Shown here piece by piece: positions 1 to 9,947 of a DNA stretch of 64,000 bases. The notes beneath the pieces are model-generated. The model worked only from the letters and a program-made list of their open reading frames with translations. It was not told the DNA's origin and ran no database searches. Positions within the stretch are counted from its first letter, which is position 1, and every line of letters begins with the position of its first letter. Made by a program: the position numbers and the translations under genes. Source of the DNA: Podospora pseudoanserina (Eukaryota; Ascomycota; Sordariomycetes; Sordariales; Podosporaceae); NCBI RefSeq assembly GCF_035222485.1, contig NC_085923.1, positions 310,001-374,000 on the forward strand. Reading direction: 5' to 3'.

Positions 1-1
1 C

Positions 2-847
2 GTCAACTTCCTCGGGCTCTTCAAGCGACATTCGGATATTGCCAACCCGGAGTGGGCCGAACAAGGAACGAGCAACGCAGACCAAGATTGGAAGGGGAGC
101 ATCAGGACCATCGCCGTCCACGCCATCGGCATTGGAGAGAAATTATTCTACCACCCCTCCACCTGGACCTTTCGCTGGTGCTCGCATCGCAAGGAACAAC
201 AAAGAGAAGCCTCGCAGATAGTGCTATTCCCAGCTCTTGTTGAGGACGTGCTGTCAAACAGCAGCAAGAGACGTCATAACACCATTCAGGCAGCCGACAT
301 CTCTCCTGCCTTTGTGTTCTCACCGAATGGCACCGTAATACCGGCACCAGAACAACAACTAGATCGAATACCGGCAACGGCGTCACCGAGCAGATCACCG
401 AGCTCCACTGCCTCGAGGCCAGCCAGCATAGGATCCGGCGGCGGTGGCGGCGGCGGAGGAAGTGGCGGAGCACGCTGCACTCCGAACCAAGTCATTTCCG
501 CCAGATCATCACGAAGGAGCTACTTTGGAGAAGACAGCCCTCAGAACCATTATGTGACAGTGAATGGTGATACAGGATACTCGACAACAATACCACCGGG
601 GTCAAATGTGAATATTGTCGTTGTCCCAAGACGGCCGTCAACCTCTCGCACCGGCAGCGGCACGCTGGTCTCCCCGGTGATGTATGATAATCGAAGACCG
701 ATAGTGATCAGTCACTCTCCCGAGTCTCATTCGAGACGCAGCAGGAGACCACACTCGGCAAGTAGGGTGGTATATCCGGGGGAGGATGGGGAAGAGTACG
801 GGCGTGTCAGCAGGAGGGATAGTGCCAATCGATATCGGACAGCATAA
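2..847 (+). CDS. Unknown protein, C-terminal part (gene begins before the window)
   Basis: The frame is open from the first bases and stops at 845-847, giving about 281 residues. The first ~75 residues are ordinary mixed sequence with several Trp (for example KLFYHPSTWTFRW). After that the protein becomes low-complexity, rich in Ser, Arg and Pro, with a glycine run ([10 protein letters not shown]) near residue 145 and Arg-Ser patches towards the end (SHSRRSRRPHSAS). This looks like the disordered, possibly phosphorylated tail of a larger protein. An internal ATG-like start at 221 is an artefact of truncation, because the coding signal continues upstream in the same frame. No family is recognised; an upstream exon or intron may lie outside the window. 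Confidence 0.6.
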   Translation, partial: VNFLGLFKRHSDIANPEWAEQGTSNADQDWKGSIRTIAVHAIGIGEKLFYHPSTWTFRWCSHRKEQQREASQIVLFPALVEDVLSNSSKRRHNTIQAADISPAFVFSPNGTVIPAPEQQLDRIPATASPSRSPSSTASRPASIGSGGGGGGGGSGGARCTPNQVISARSSRRSYFGEDSPQNHYVTVNGDTGYSTTIPPGSNVNIVVVPRRPSTSRTGSGTLVSPVMYDNRRPIVISHSPESHSRRSRRPHSASRVVYPGEDGEEYGRVSRRDSANRYRTA

Positions 848-1479
848 ATAGATTATGAAGGATGGTGTATGGATTGTTTTCACAGTTATGGATCATGAAT
901 GAAATCCCGAGTGGCGTTGATTGCTCATAATGACCCAAGCACGAATGTCATATTTTTTTGTCTGATATATTTGCCTTGAAAAACGCCATCACAGGGCATC
1001 TGCCCCGATGGCTCAAACTGACGTCGATATTCCCGTCGGGTGAAGATCTGGACAGGAACCCTTCGTCAGAGGTCACCATTTGATCAGTTCCGGGTCGCGG
1101 GTGACCCCCACACGATGGACAGCACGGTTAGAAGCGGACGGACTCGGTTTCCGGACCCGATCCACAGGATTTACAAGCGTATCAAGGAGATGCCTTACCC
1201 AAAGCACTCAATTCCCCGACAGTCCATTCTCCAACACAAGTGAATCGCATTCATCAGATACACTATTATATTGCTCTTCGGATTAGTTGCAGCTGAATCA
1301 AGCACCCGCCTCTCATTGGCTGCCTTTTGGTGGGGCACTGCGCCGTTGGAGCAGGGGCTTCATCCCAAGTTCAGTTGCTGATGGAGTGAATTCCGACTCT
1401 CGCATTTTCATAAGAAAGACCATTTTCTCTCGCTTCCGTTGCTGGTTTTTTGTTTCCTTCCCTCATCATCATCATCATC
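848..1479. other. Intergenic: 3' flank of the first gene and promoter of the P450
   Basis: No coding signal recognised. A (CAT)n tract lies immediately before the P450 ATG, so short Ile-rich upstream starts in that frame are unlikely to be real. Short pyrimidine-rich stretches precede it. Confidence 0.5.
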
Positions 1480-3327
1480 ATGGCGTTGTTGGCAGCAATC
1501 AACGACGCGGGCCTCGGCACCCGCCATGCCGCGCTCGCCATTGCCTTCTTGCTGGGATCGATTATCGCTCACTATCTCTTCCGAGGCTATCAGGTAAGAA
1601 AGACATTCAAGGATATCGAAAAGCAAGGTATAGTGAGTACTCCAAGTCGGCCCCTCCAAGAAAGGCCACGACACTGACCGACAACTCACAGCCAATTATG
1701 CAACATTCATGGATACTTGGCCATCTCGAAATCGTTGGCAGACTCCTCAAGGACCTGCCCTCGGACGCCCACGGCAATTACCTCCCGATTCTTATACTCG
1801 AAAACTGGCGCGAACTCTTCCCTCAATGCGAGAACCGACCACCGGTCCTCTACCTCGACATGTGGCCCTTTGCCCAGCCATTCTTGTTGCCCCTCCTGCT
1901 ACCCATCGCGGTCCAATTCACTCAAGACCACTCCCTCCCCAAGGCTCACGAGCAAAACAAGATCCTACAACCCCTGACAAAGAACAAGGACCTCTCAACC
2001 ATGGACGGAAACGAGTGGAAAGTCTGGCGGAAGAGGCTGAATGTAGGGTTCTCGATCCAGAACATCACGAACCGCATCCCCGACATGCTGGACGAAGTGG
2101 AGAAGTTTTACGACAAGCTCGAAGCCAAAGCTGGGAGAAATGGCGAGTGGGGCCCGGTCTTCCAGATGGAGTTGCAGACGACGAAGCTGGCGATGGATAT
2201 GATCTTTCGCTTCTTCTTCGGCAAGCAAGTCCATGCCAGACTGGCCCATGTCCAGCCAGCCCTCGAAGATGCCGTCATGGACACGATTCGGAGATTTGTC
2301 TTTTTTCACCACATCGGCAACTTTCTGGTCGAACACAGCCCTTGGAGGAAGTTCAAGTTGTGGCAGAATTACCGGACTTTGATGGCAGGATTGGGCCCCG
2401 TCCTGCAACAGCGGCTGGGCGAGTTGACCGCCGACGATAAGCCCCGAGCCAAGGTTGCCGACACCGTCGTGGACGCCCTGATACAAGGAGTCATGGAAGA
2501 TCGCGACGCAGGGTTGGTCAACACATCGGACCGGGATTTCTTGGAATTGGCAGTTGGGCAAGTGGGCATGTTCATCTTTGCTGGACACGACACGACTGCG
2601 AGCGCTATTTGCTGGGTTCTCCACTTGCTATCGAAACATCCCGAGGTCTTGGAAAAGGTCAGGGCTGAGCACGACGCGGTTCTTGGGCCCGACCCGAATG
2701 CTGCCGCCAGTGTGCTGCGCGCGAAGCCAGAGTTGATCAACGCGCTCACTTACACCAACGCTGTCATGAAAGAGGCCATGAGAGTACATACCAACGTCGG
2801 CACCATGCGGAGGGGCGAGCCCGGTTTCTATCTCACAGGGCCAGCCGGGAGCGGATATGATGGGGTGAAATTCCCTTGCGGGGAAGGGTGGGTGGTATGG
2901 GACAACACCTTTGCGCTGCACAGAGACCCGGAGCAGTGGCCAAGGGTACATGAGTTCATACCAGAGAGATTTCTGATCACGGACGAGAACGATCCTATGC
3001 ACCCACCAAAGAACGGCTGGAGGTTCTTCGAGCTCGGGCCGAGGAACTGCATCGGGCAGCATCTGGCGATGGTGGAGATCAAGATGGCGCTGGTGCTGGT
3101 GTTGCGGAGGTTGGATGTGGAGGCTGCTTGGGATGAGTGGGATGCTAAGAGGTGCGAATTCTACCCATCGAGTCTCGACAAGGTAACTAACATGAAATCA
3201 ACCAAACAGGGCCCTCAAGGGAAAGAAGACGCCCATGATATGGGGTGACAGGTGTTATCATGCTGGGGGGGAGTCGCCGCCTCACGTCAAGGACCACATG
3301 CCGGTTCACATTCGATTGAGGCAGTAG
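1480..3327 (+). CDS. Cytochrome P450 monooxygenase, three exons, 576 aa
   Basis: Membrane-anchored haem-thiolate monooxygenase, expected on the ER face and needing a P450 reductase. Exons 1480-1632, 1692-3151 and 3210-3327; both introns are 59 nt. The last has donor GTGCGA and a CTAAC branch; splicing restores the usual P450 tail (WGDRCYHAGGE...MPVHIRLRQ), which the unspliced frame destroys. A hydrophobic anchor occupies about residues 17-40, followed by a proline-poor hinge (GIPIMQHSWILGHL). The I-helix AGHDTTAS is near residue 348, ExxR in KEAMRV near 411, and the haem loop FELGPRNCIGQ near 497, so the core is complete. The haem-loop style resembles fungal CYP52/sterigmatocystin-type families, but I cannot place the family. 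The substrate is unknown and no biosynthetic neighbour lies close. Confidence 0.9.
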
Positions 3328-3826
3328 TCGCTATTGAGGAGGCACGCCATGCGTTTGATTTTGTCTTGGAAACGGGAAGCGGAGGAAAAGAAAAGCGGAC
3401 AGTAATGTTTAATGACAGTATTAACAAACCTCATAGGCTACTTGATTTGTCGTTGAATTCATCAAGACCCTAGACCCTGAATTGTGCTTTTGGTGTGGTG
3501 ATGAGCCTTTTGATGCGATTGCCGTGTGCTGGGAATACTTCCTCTACAGGATCACACGTCTCGGTTTCTCGGCGGTGAGAAAACGGTGAGGGCCTCTGAT
3601 TGGGCCGGCAAGGACGAGCTCGATATTACCAACCTGCGAGGGCATCCTGCACATGCACCCCCAGCTACTACGAGGGGATTTGAGAACAATAGCCGTCATG
3701 CGCCGGCTACCCGGTTATCTGCAGCGCGGGGATATATCCCAAGACCTGCCCCCTCCTCGAGGCTGAGAAATGCTTGTTCATTTTGGTTACCACTCCGCAA
3801 CGGCATTCACCCCGAGATTCAACAGA
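3328..3826. other. Intergenic between P450 and carboxylesterase
   Basis: Holds the P450 3' flank and the esterase promoter. Open frames here are short and show no family features. Nothing else seen. Confidence 0.5.
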
Positions 3827-5804
3827 ATGAAAAGCTCAACGATTTTGGCCTGGTGGGCTTTGACCGCTGGCCAGGGGGTAATTGCAGCAAGGGTGAAGCT
3901 TCATGTTCCTATTGTGGACTTGGACTATGCGGTTTACGAAGGGTATCACAACTCAACTTTCAACACTAATGTTTTCCGAGGGTAGGCTTCCACACTCAAC
4001 ATCAAATTCCACGAGACGCTGGCTGATATTGACGATCCAGCATCCGTTTTGCCGCTCCGCCGAAACGATGGCAACTTCCCGATGCACCTGAGGTTGACAG
4101 GGCTTCCGTAACCAAGGCAGTCAACAATCCACCGAGATGTCCTCAGTCCGGTGCTGCGCCAGGGTAACCTGAGTCTTCTATTCTAGTCGTCAAGATGCTG
4201 ACATGGATTTGTCAGACCTGCCGCAGTCAACTTCACACAGGACGTACTGGGTGATGAGGACTGCCTCTTTCTCAACGTCTTTGCCCCGGTCAGGGCGAAG
4301 AAGCTGCCTGTTTTGGTATGGATTCGTACGTCTTCCACCCGCCCCAGTCTAAAGACCACATAGGTACCAACTCTTGCAGATGGTGGCGGCTATGGGCTCG
4401 GGTCCGCTGCTAGCTTTGACTTCTCCCACATGGCCCAGACCGTCAACAACGGCTTCGTCAGCGTTGTGATCCAATACCGCCTTGGAGCTTTTGGGTTTCT
4501 TTCGTCGGCAGAATTGGTAGAGAACGGGGGAGTTCCCAACGCTGCTCTGCACGACCAGCGGTTTGCCTTGCAATGGGTGCAGAAGTACATTGATCGGTTT
4601 GGCGGCGACCCAGACCAGGTCACAATCTCGGGCGGGTCAGCAGGCGGTGGATCAGTGATGTTGCTTGCGATGGCAAACAATGGAACAGAGGGGAACTCGT
4701 TGTTCAGACGCGGAATCGCGAGCAGTCCTTATTTGCCTACTCAACCGTACGTTTCCCTTTTATTTGCGTCATGATTTCGTGCTGAGGTGCCACAGCAACT
4801 TCGACGATGGCCTGCCAACAGAACACTACCGCCAACTCGCCCGTCGCACCAACTGCCTCAACGCCACCTCTGTCTTCTCCTGCCTCCGAAACGCTGACAC
4901 GTTGCTCCTGCAAAACGCCTCCTCAGCGACAAGCTACTCTGCCCGGTTCAACCAGTGGGCTTTCATCCCCGTGACCGATAACAAGCTCATCTTTTCCTCC
5001 CCCACAAAGCAGCTCCCTACAGGCAAAGTCAACGGGGAGGCCTTCCTCGCTGGTGTAAGCCCCCCCCCTCCCCCCCTTTGCCCCTTTCTCAAAACAATGC
5101 TAACCACTCTGTGTGCATAGAGCAACTCAAACGAGGGCTACTACTTCACCCCCCAAAACATTACCTCCCAATCCACCTTTCTCTCCTTTGTCACCCTCAA
5201 CTACCCTTTCCTGTCCCCCGAGAACATCTCCTCCATTCTCTCCCTCTACACCCCCTCCCCTCTCCCCGCCGACACTCCCCTCTTCGAAACCGACGGCCTC
5301 AACCCCCCTTTTGCGACTGAGATGTCAGCAGTTGGGAAGGGCTGGCAGCAGGCAGCGAATAATTTGTATGCAGAAACAACATTTGTCTGCACGGCGTACT
5401 GGCTGGTGGAAGCGTACGGGGAGAAAGGGTGGCAGTATCAGTTCTCCCCTCCAGGGGCAGGGTTTCACGGGAGTGACAACGGGCCTCTGCTGCAGGACTC
5501 CAAGATTGGGAGGAGTGGGACGGTGATGGATGAGGAGTTTAGACGGGGGTTTCAGGGGGTTTGGGGACGGTTTGTGACTAGGGGGGTGCCGACGCTGGAT
5601 GGGCAAGGGGAGGGGGCGGTGGCGGAGGCGGTGAGGGAGGGGGTATGGAAGGCGGGAGGAAGGGACTCGTTGTTGAATCTGAACGTTACTGTTGCTGAGG
5701 GGGGGAGGGAAAGGGTGAATACCTGGGCGGTGGTGGATGGGGAGGGCTGGGAGGGGGGACGGGGGGGGAGGTGCAGGTTTTGGAAGGGGGTTGGGTTTCG
5801 TTGA
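3827..5804 (+). CDS. Secreted type-B carboxylesterase/lipase, six exons, 565 aa
   Basis: Alpha/beta-hydrolase of the carboxylesterase type-B family, hydrolysing carboxylic esters outside the cell. Exons 3827-3981, 4041-4163, 4216-4325, 4380-4746, 4796-5054 and 5121-5804; all introns are 49-66 nt and all phases agree. An N-terminal signal peptide ([17 protein letters not shown]) is followed by NVFRGIRFAAPP, typical of the family start. The family signature [10 protein letters not shown] is near residue 108, the oxyanion loop HGGGYG near 125, the nucleophile elbow GGSAGGGS near 214 (Ser within GxSxG; Gly replaces the usual Glu before Ser) and the presumed catalytic His in GFHGSD near the C-terminal third. 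It ends 230 bp from the convergent LPMO gene. Substrate unknown; a plant cell-wall or lipid ester is plausible given its neighbour. Confidence 0.9.
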
Positions 5805-6034
5805 GTTTGGAAGGTTAAGTAAGGAGACTGGGCTGCGTTGGACGGGACAGGTCACGGCGAAGAGAATAGAGACTGTTGGGGTTGGTAATATGGTTTGCCA
5901 AAGGGTGTGGATATGTACTACCGCCTGGTATGTCAGGTGGTAAAATGCTAAAGTATATACAGGTGAAAATAAGATGTTGGTATTAATCCGACGTCGCTCA
6001 TGATCGTGCCCTTTTCCTAGTCGCATTGAGACAT

Positions 6035-7019
6035 TTATGGGAGGCACTGGCCTGGAGGAAAGACACGTCAGCATGTGTGAGGCAAAGAAGGATAAGGGGG
6101 ACAACATACTGTACCACTGGTTGGAAGCCACGCAAGTACCCTGAGCACAGGTGGTAGGGCCGGTATACCCCTGACCACCGCACTGGCCATAAAGAGGAGC
6201 ACCGGCACCACCACCGTTCCCACCAGTAGGCTGGGGGTTAGGAGCAGCAGAAGTCGGCTGAGGCTGGGGGTTGGGGTTGGAGCCACCGGAGCAGGTGAGA
6301 GGAGCAGGGCCGGGGATAGTGTAAGGACGGCCGCCGTTGGTAGGGCGGCCCTGGAGGTCATAGATGGAGACCAAGATGCCGGGGTGGTCCGCGGTGTAAG
6401 CACCGGGGAAGCTGACAAAGTTGGAGCCGGTGTTGGTGCCAGACCCAGTAATCTCGATCTGGGCGCACTCCATGTAGAACTGGGCGGCACCGCGGACGCT
6501 GGCGGAGTGAAGGGCGAGCAGCTCGACGCGCATGAGGTAGTGGCCGGGGGCGACGCAGCTGGGCATGTCGAAGTAATGCCAGCCGCCGTTGGAGATCATG
6601 TTGTCGACAGCCCAGACGCCGTTGTTGAGGCCTTGCTCGGCGACCTTGAACCACTGGAGGCCGGACGTGCCGGCGTTGGCAGCATTGTTGACCTTGGCGA
6701 GGTAGACCTGGATGGGACCCTTGTGGGAGGCGGCGATGGGGTGATCCGGGTCGTTGGGCCCGGCGGCACCACCAATCTCATGCCCCCACCAGGCACCGAC
6801 TCTGGCGCCGGCTGGGACCTTGATCACGGTGTTATCCCGCAGCTGGATGTTGGTGTTGCAGGCAAAGTCGGGGTGGTTGACGTTCTCGATGGGGAAGTTG
6901 CTGTAAGGAGCGCGGACGCCCTTGAGCTGGCCTTGGTCGACGCCGTTGACCGACACCTTTTGGAAGATGGAGTGGGCGCTGACGGACGCAGCCAAGGAGA
7001 CGAGAGTGAAGGCCTTCAT
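6035..7019 (-). CDS. AA9 lytic polysaccharide monooxygenase with C-terminal CBM1, 308 aa
   Basis: Copper enzyme that oxidatively cleaves cellulose. Exons (minus strand) 6110-7019 and 6035-6051, with a 58-nt intron; splicing yields the CBM1 end WYSQCLP. The signal peptide [15 protein letters not shown] is cut before HSIFQKV, giving the N-terminal His of the copper brace. The second His lies in [10 protein letters not shown], and the conserved Gln/Tyr in [12 protein letters not shown] Pro/Gln/Gly-rich linker leads to a complete cellulose-binding module ([15 protein letters not shown], then [11 protein letters not shown]) at about residues 275-308. All active-site features are present. It is tail to tail with the carboxylesterase. 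The much longer open frame running through the intron to 5325 is an accident of GC-rich sequence. Confidence 0.95.
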
Positions 7020-7176
7020 TGTGTATGTGTGGAGAATCTTGGGGATGACTGAAACCGAACAAACAAGCTTTGGGAGATGCTCAGAAAGAAACAAGCAAAT
7101 GACAAGAACAGGCGGTGGCGCTTGTAGGTTGCAGAGGCAAGACAGTACTTTCTTGACCCCTCGGGAGTCAACTCTT

Positions 7177-7184
7177 CTTTTATA
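7177..7184 (-). promoter_or_regulatory. TATA box of the AA9 LPMO gene
   Basis: TATAAAAG on the minus strand, about 160 bases upstream of the LPMO ATG and followed by pyrimidine-rich leader sequence. Position and match are good for a strongly expressed secreted-enzyme promoter. Confidence 0.5.
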
Positions 7185-8566
7185 CATCTCGTCCGATGTC
7201 ATTCCGGTCTGGCCTCGCATCGAGGTGTGTCAAGTGTGTAATTTCGTTGCGTTGTCCGCGGGGCAGTCTAGCGGCTCAGTATTCCGGGAACCGATTCTCG
7301 CAACTGCTCAAATAGGAAACGGAGGTATCCTCCACGACGGAAGCGAACTCGATCGCCTTGGCACCGTCCAAGCGGCACACCCAAAACCCGGTCCAGGTGC
7401 AAAAGAAAACCTGGGGTAGATGTGGAGGCAGCCTTCCGCATGGTCAGTCGGCCCGTTCGTGGTAACCAAGGGTGGCGTGGACGGCTTGTATGTACGTACA
7501 TATAGACCGCCCCCTTTTCATCCCCGTGATACGCTCGGAATTTTCCTCCGTGGTTGGAAACCTGAAGAATCTTGCTGTTTGCTGTAGCTACCAAGGCTTC
7601 TGCCCCACACAGATTCGCGTTGATGTTCCGGATATATTGATGATGGGTGCGGGATGCACTGTTGGTGGTGGTGATGATGCTGGTTGGAGGAATTGGGCTG
7701 CTTGATCGAGAGCCCAAGACGACGCCATCATCACCATTAATCACCACGCCAACACTCCAGGGTGAGAACGGCGTTGCACCTATGCGCACCAAGAGAACCA
7801 AGACGGAATTTTCTTGCAAATATATTGAACCGTCGTCACCTCTTGATAAGGACGGCGGGGGACAGTCTACACATCCCACGTCTGCCCTCCACCTATTTAC
7901 CAAGACATTAATGACGAACAAATACAAGCTTTGGGTAGCATATTTATACTAGACCAATGACAGTTTCCATAAATAAAGCTGCCCCCACGTCGAACAGAGT
8001 GTCCTTGCAAAAAGATGTAATCACGCCGTCAAACCTTAGCACAGAACATCGGCTGTAAAAGCATCCACCAAGGGCAAGCCAACCCGCTAGCAGGCTTTTG
8101 AGTTTCCTCGTGCACTATATTAGCTAAGTATCTCATATTATCTACCTTAGACACCTATCTCAGCTCCATCAACACATAGGTCTGTCCTTCTTTCATTCAA
8201 GAAAGTCGTCGTAAAGATGACGCAACCCTCAGGGGGCCGGTTACACCCTTATTACGGTCCGAAAAGCCCAAAACATGATGGATTGTATTTACAATGACCT
8301 GTGGTTACCCAGATAGAAAGGTCATTTCATGCCGATTAAAACCTACCTACCTATCTACACTAACCAGCATAACTTCCACTCCGGTACAACTTAAATACGC
8401 GATGTATGCACGTTCAGTTAGGCAAGGTACCCAGAGATATCCTTTGTCATTGAAGGTGAAGTAGCATCCAGCTCTTATCTGATCGCTGGCCGCCACCCAC
8501 GCTGCAATCGCCGCATCTTTCCTTGCTGACTTTGTCTCTGCCACTCATCTACCAACACATCAGGAT
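7185..8566. other. Long intergenic region upstream of the LPMO gene
   Basis: A 219-codon minus-strand open frame at 7268-7927 has no family feature and biased, shadow-like composition; I do not call it. A (CCTA)n microsatellite lies at 8341-8358. Otherwise nothing recognised. Confidence 0.4.
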
Positions 8567-9436
8567 TCAGGCGCTCACTGGCCCATGGGTTATCCCGTCC
8601 TCATCAGTGTGGCCCTGCTCCAGCACGAACACCGCCTTTTTCAATCCATAATATCTTGCCAGTTCCAACGTTGTCGCGTGGGATACTCTATATGACGGGG
8701 GGTGCTTGTTACCCACCATCCACCCTGTCCTTGGTCTCATGCTCATCTTGTTCCTCATGTCGCTTCCGTATTTGATGAAACAGTTGTGGATATGGGTTTG
8801 GGCAGTTCGTTGCTGCCCTGTGCTCGCTCTGCGTAGCAGAAGTAGTGTTGCTAAGGCTTCATACCGTCCTTCAATCGCTAGGTGAAGAGCCGTCCGTTTT
8901 GTTGTGCTTTGACCTTGATACTCATACAATGGCTTTACATCCTCCGACCATCTATGCAATAGTGAGCGAGAGGCATGTAGGTACGGGTCAGGCGGCATGT
9001 TCCAAGTTTGGCTATATAGCTCCTCGGTCAAAGCATTGATGGTGGCACAGCCTGGATGGCAGTCTAACAGTGCCCGGGCTACCTCAAGATGTCCTTTTCT
9101 CGCAGCGTGGTGTAATGCAGTATGTCCCGAGCCATCTTTTCTTTTAGCCTCTGCACCCTTTTCCAGAAGTATCCGCACGATAGCTTCATGCCCTCTCTTT
9201 GCAGCAAGCTTTAGCGGCCTGGGGTTGGAGCCATGGCATCCCTTGAGATCAGGGTCGGGTTCGTTGGCTGTTGCCCACCAAGGAGGTGCCCGATTCTCAA
9301 TGATTTCCTGGTTGAAGCTGGGTTGGTTAAACATCAGTCTGACATCGTTGGTAATCCCAAAGTGTGCTGCCAAGTGTAAGCATTTCCACGGTTTTTTGGT
9401 GAAATCTTCGCCTGAGATGGCCCTACTGTTCCTCAC
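8567..9436 (-). CDS. Ankyrin-repeat protein, 5' end unresolved
   Basis: About 289 residues of open frame without a usable initiator ATG; the frame opens near 9475. It contains clear ankyrin repeats (LKLAAKRGHEAIVRILLEKG, then HTALHHAARKGHLEVARALL, and later RTALHLAIEGRYEALATLLL) and ends with LELARYYGLKKAVFVLEQGH. That end resembles the last repeat of the large NLR-like protein in this window (LKLARYYGASQEVILLL), suggesting shared ancestry. An acceptor-like site (GAACAG) just before the repeats suggests an upstream exon; the coding-like segment at 9564-9790 is the best candidate but I could not join it with certainty. It may be a complete gene with missed exons, or a decayed copy. It lies immediately 3' of the ankyrin-subtilase gene, on the same strand. 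Confidence 0.55.
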   Translation of the reverse strand: MRNSRAISGEDFTKKPWKCLHLAAHFGITNDVRLMFNQPSFNQEIIENRAPPWWATANEPDPDLKGCHGSNPRPLKLAAKRGHEAIVRILLEKGAEAKRKDGSGHTALHHAARKGHLEVARALLDCHPGCATINALTEELYSQTWNMPPDPYLHASRSLLHRWSEDVKPLYEYQGQSTTKRTALHLAIEGRYEALATLLLLRRASTGQQRTAQTHIHNCFIKYGSDMRNKMSMRPRTGWMVGNKHPPSYRVSHATTLELARYYGLKKAVFVLEQGHTDEDGITHGPVSA

Positions 9437-9563
9437 AAAAGCACAACATGATCTGTCCTGCCTGTCCTGCCTTTATTGTGCAATATAGCCAAGGAATTTG
9501 TATCAAGCCAAAGGACGCGATGAGGTTGTCAGGAGGGGTCGTGGTCGAGGTACCCCAGCTGGT

Positions 9564-9790
9564 TTATTTCGGAAAGTTCCAGTACAGGGCTTCAAGCAAC
9601 TCCAAACTGAGCACTTCTAAGCTTTCAGGCTTGACCGGGGCGAAACGGACAGCCTTGAGTACCTCTGACGGCGAAGCATCATTGCCCTCGTGTCTCTTAA
9701 CACAGGAGACGTCAACGAGGGGCTGAGATGTTGGTAATACAGAGGTTTGGCGGTTGAAGACTTCCCAGGGAGTCAGATAAGCTGGATATT
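9564..9790 (-). other. Coding-like segment, possible upstream exon of the ankyrin gene
   Basis: The minus strand reads EYPAYLTPWEVFNRQT, later EVLKAVRFAPVKPESLEV and LELLEALYWNFPK before a stop at 9564-9566. An acceptor-like ATAATCAG precedes it. A donor-like GTACTG inside the last codons could splice to the ankyrin frame in the right phase and give LELLEAL-RAISGEDF. This is a hypothesis; transcript reads would decide. Confidence 0.35.
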
Positions 9791-9947
9791 CTGATTATAG
9801 TGACGCTGGTATGGTTATGGTGAGCGCTGATGAACCTGGCGAACTCATGCGCTCCCCTGACCGCCTCAACAGTATGTATCACATCTGCTGGTTTGTTGCT
9901 GCAGTTATCTTCACAGCCCATCATGTAGATCTTCAAAAGCGCGCCCA

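Noticed and set aside
430-462. GGC/GGA repeat in the first gene
   Set aside because: Simple codon repeat for a glycine linker, not a separate element.
5325-7220. 631-codon minus-strand open frame covering the LPMO and the end of the esterase
   Set aside because: Only the LPMO exon part has protein character; the rest is the antisense of a GC-rich esterase exon, and splicing gives the correct CBM1 end.
7268-7927. 219-codon minus-strand frame upstream of the LPMO
   Set aside because: No domain, odd composition and a location in the promoter region; likely chance.
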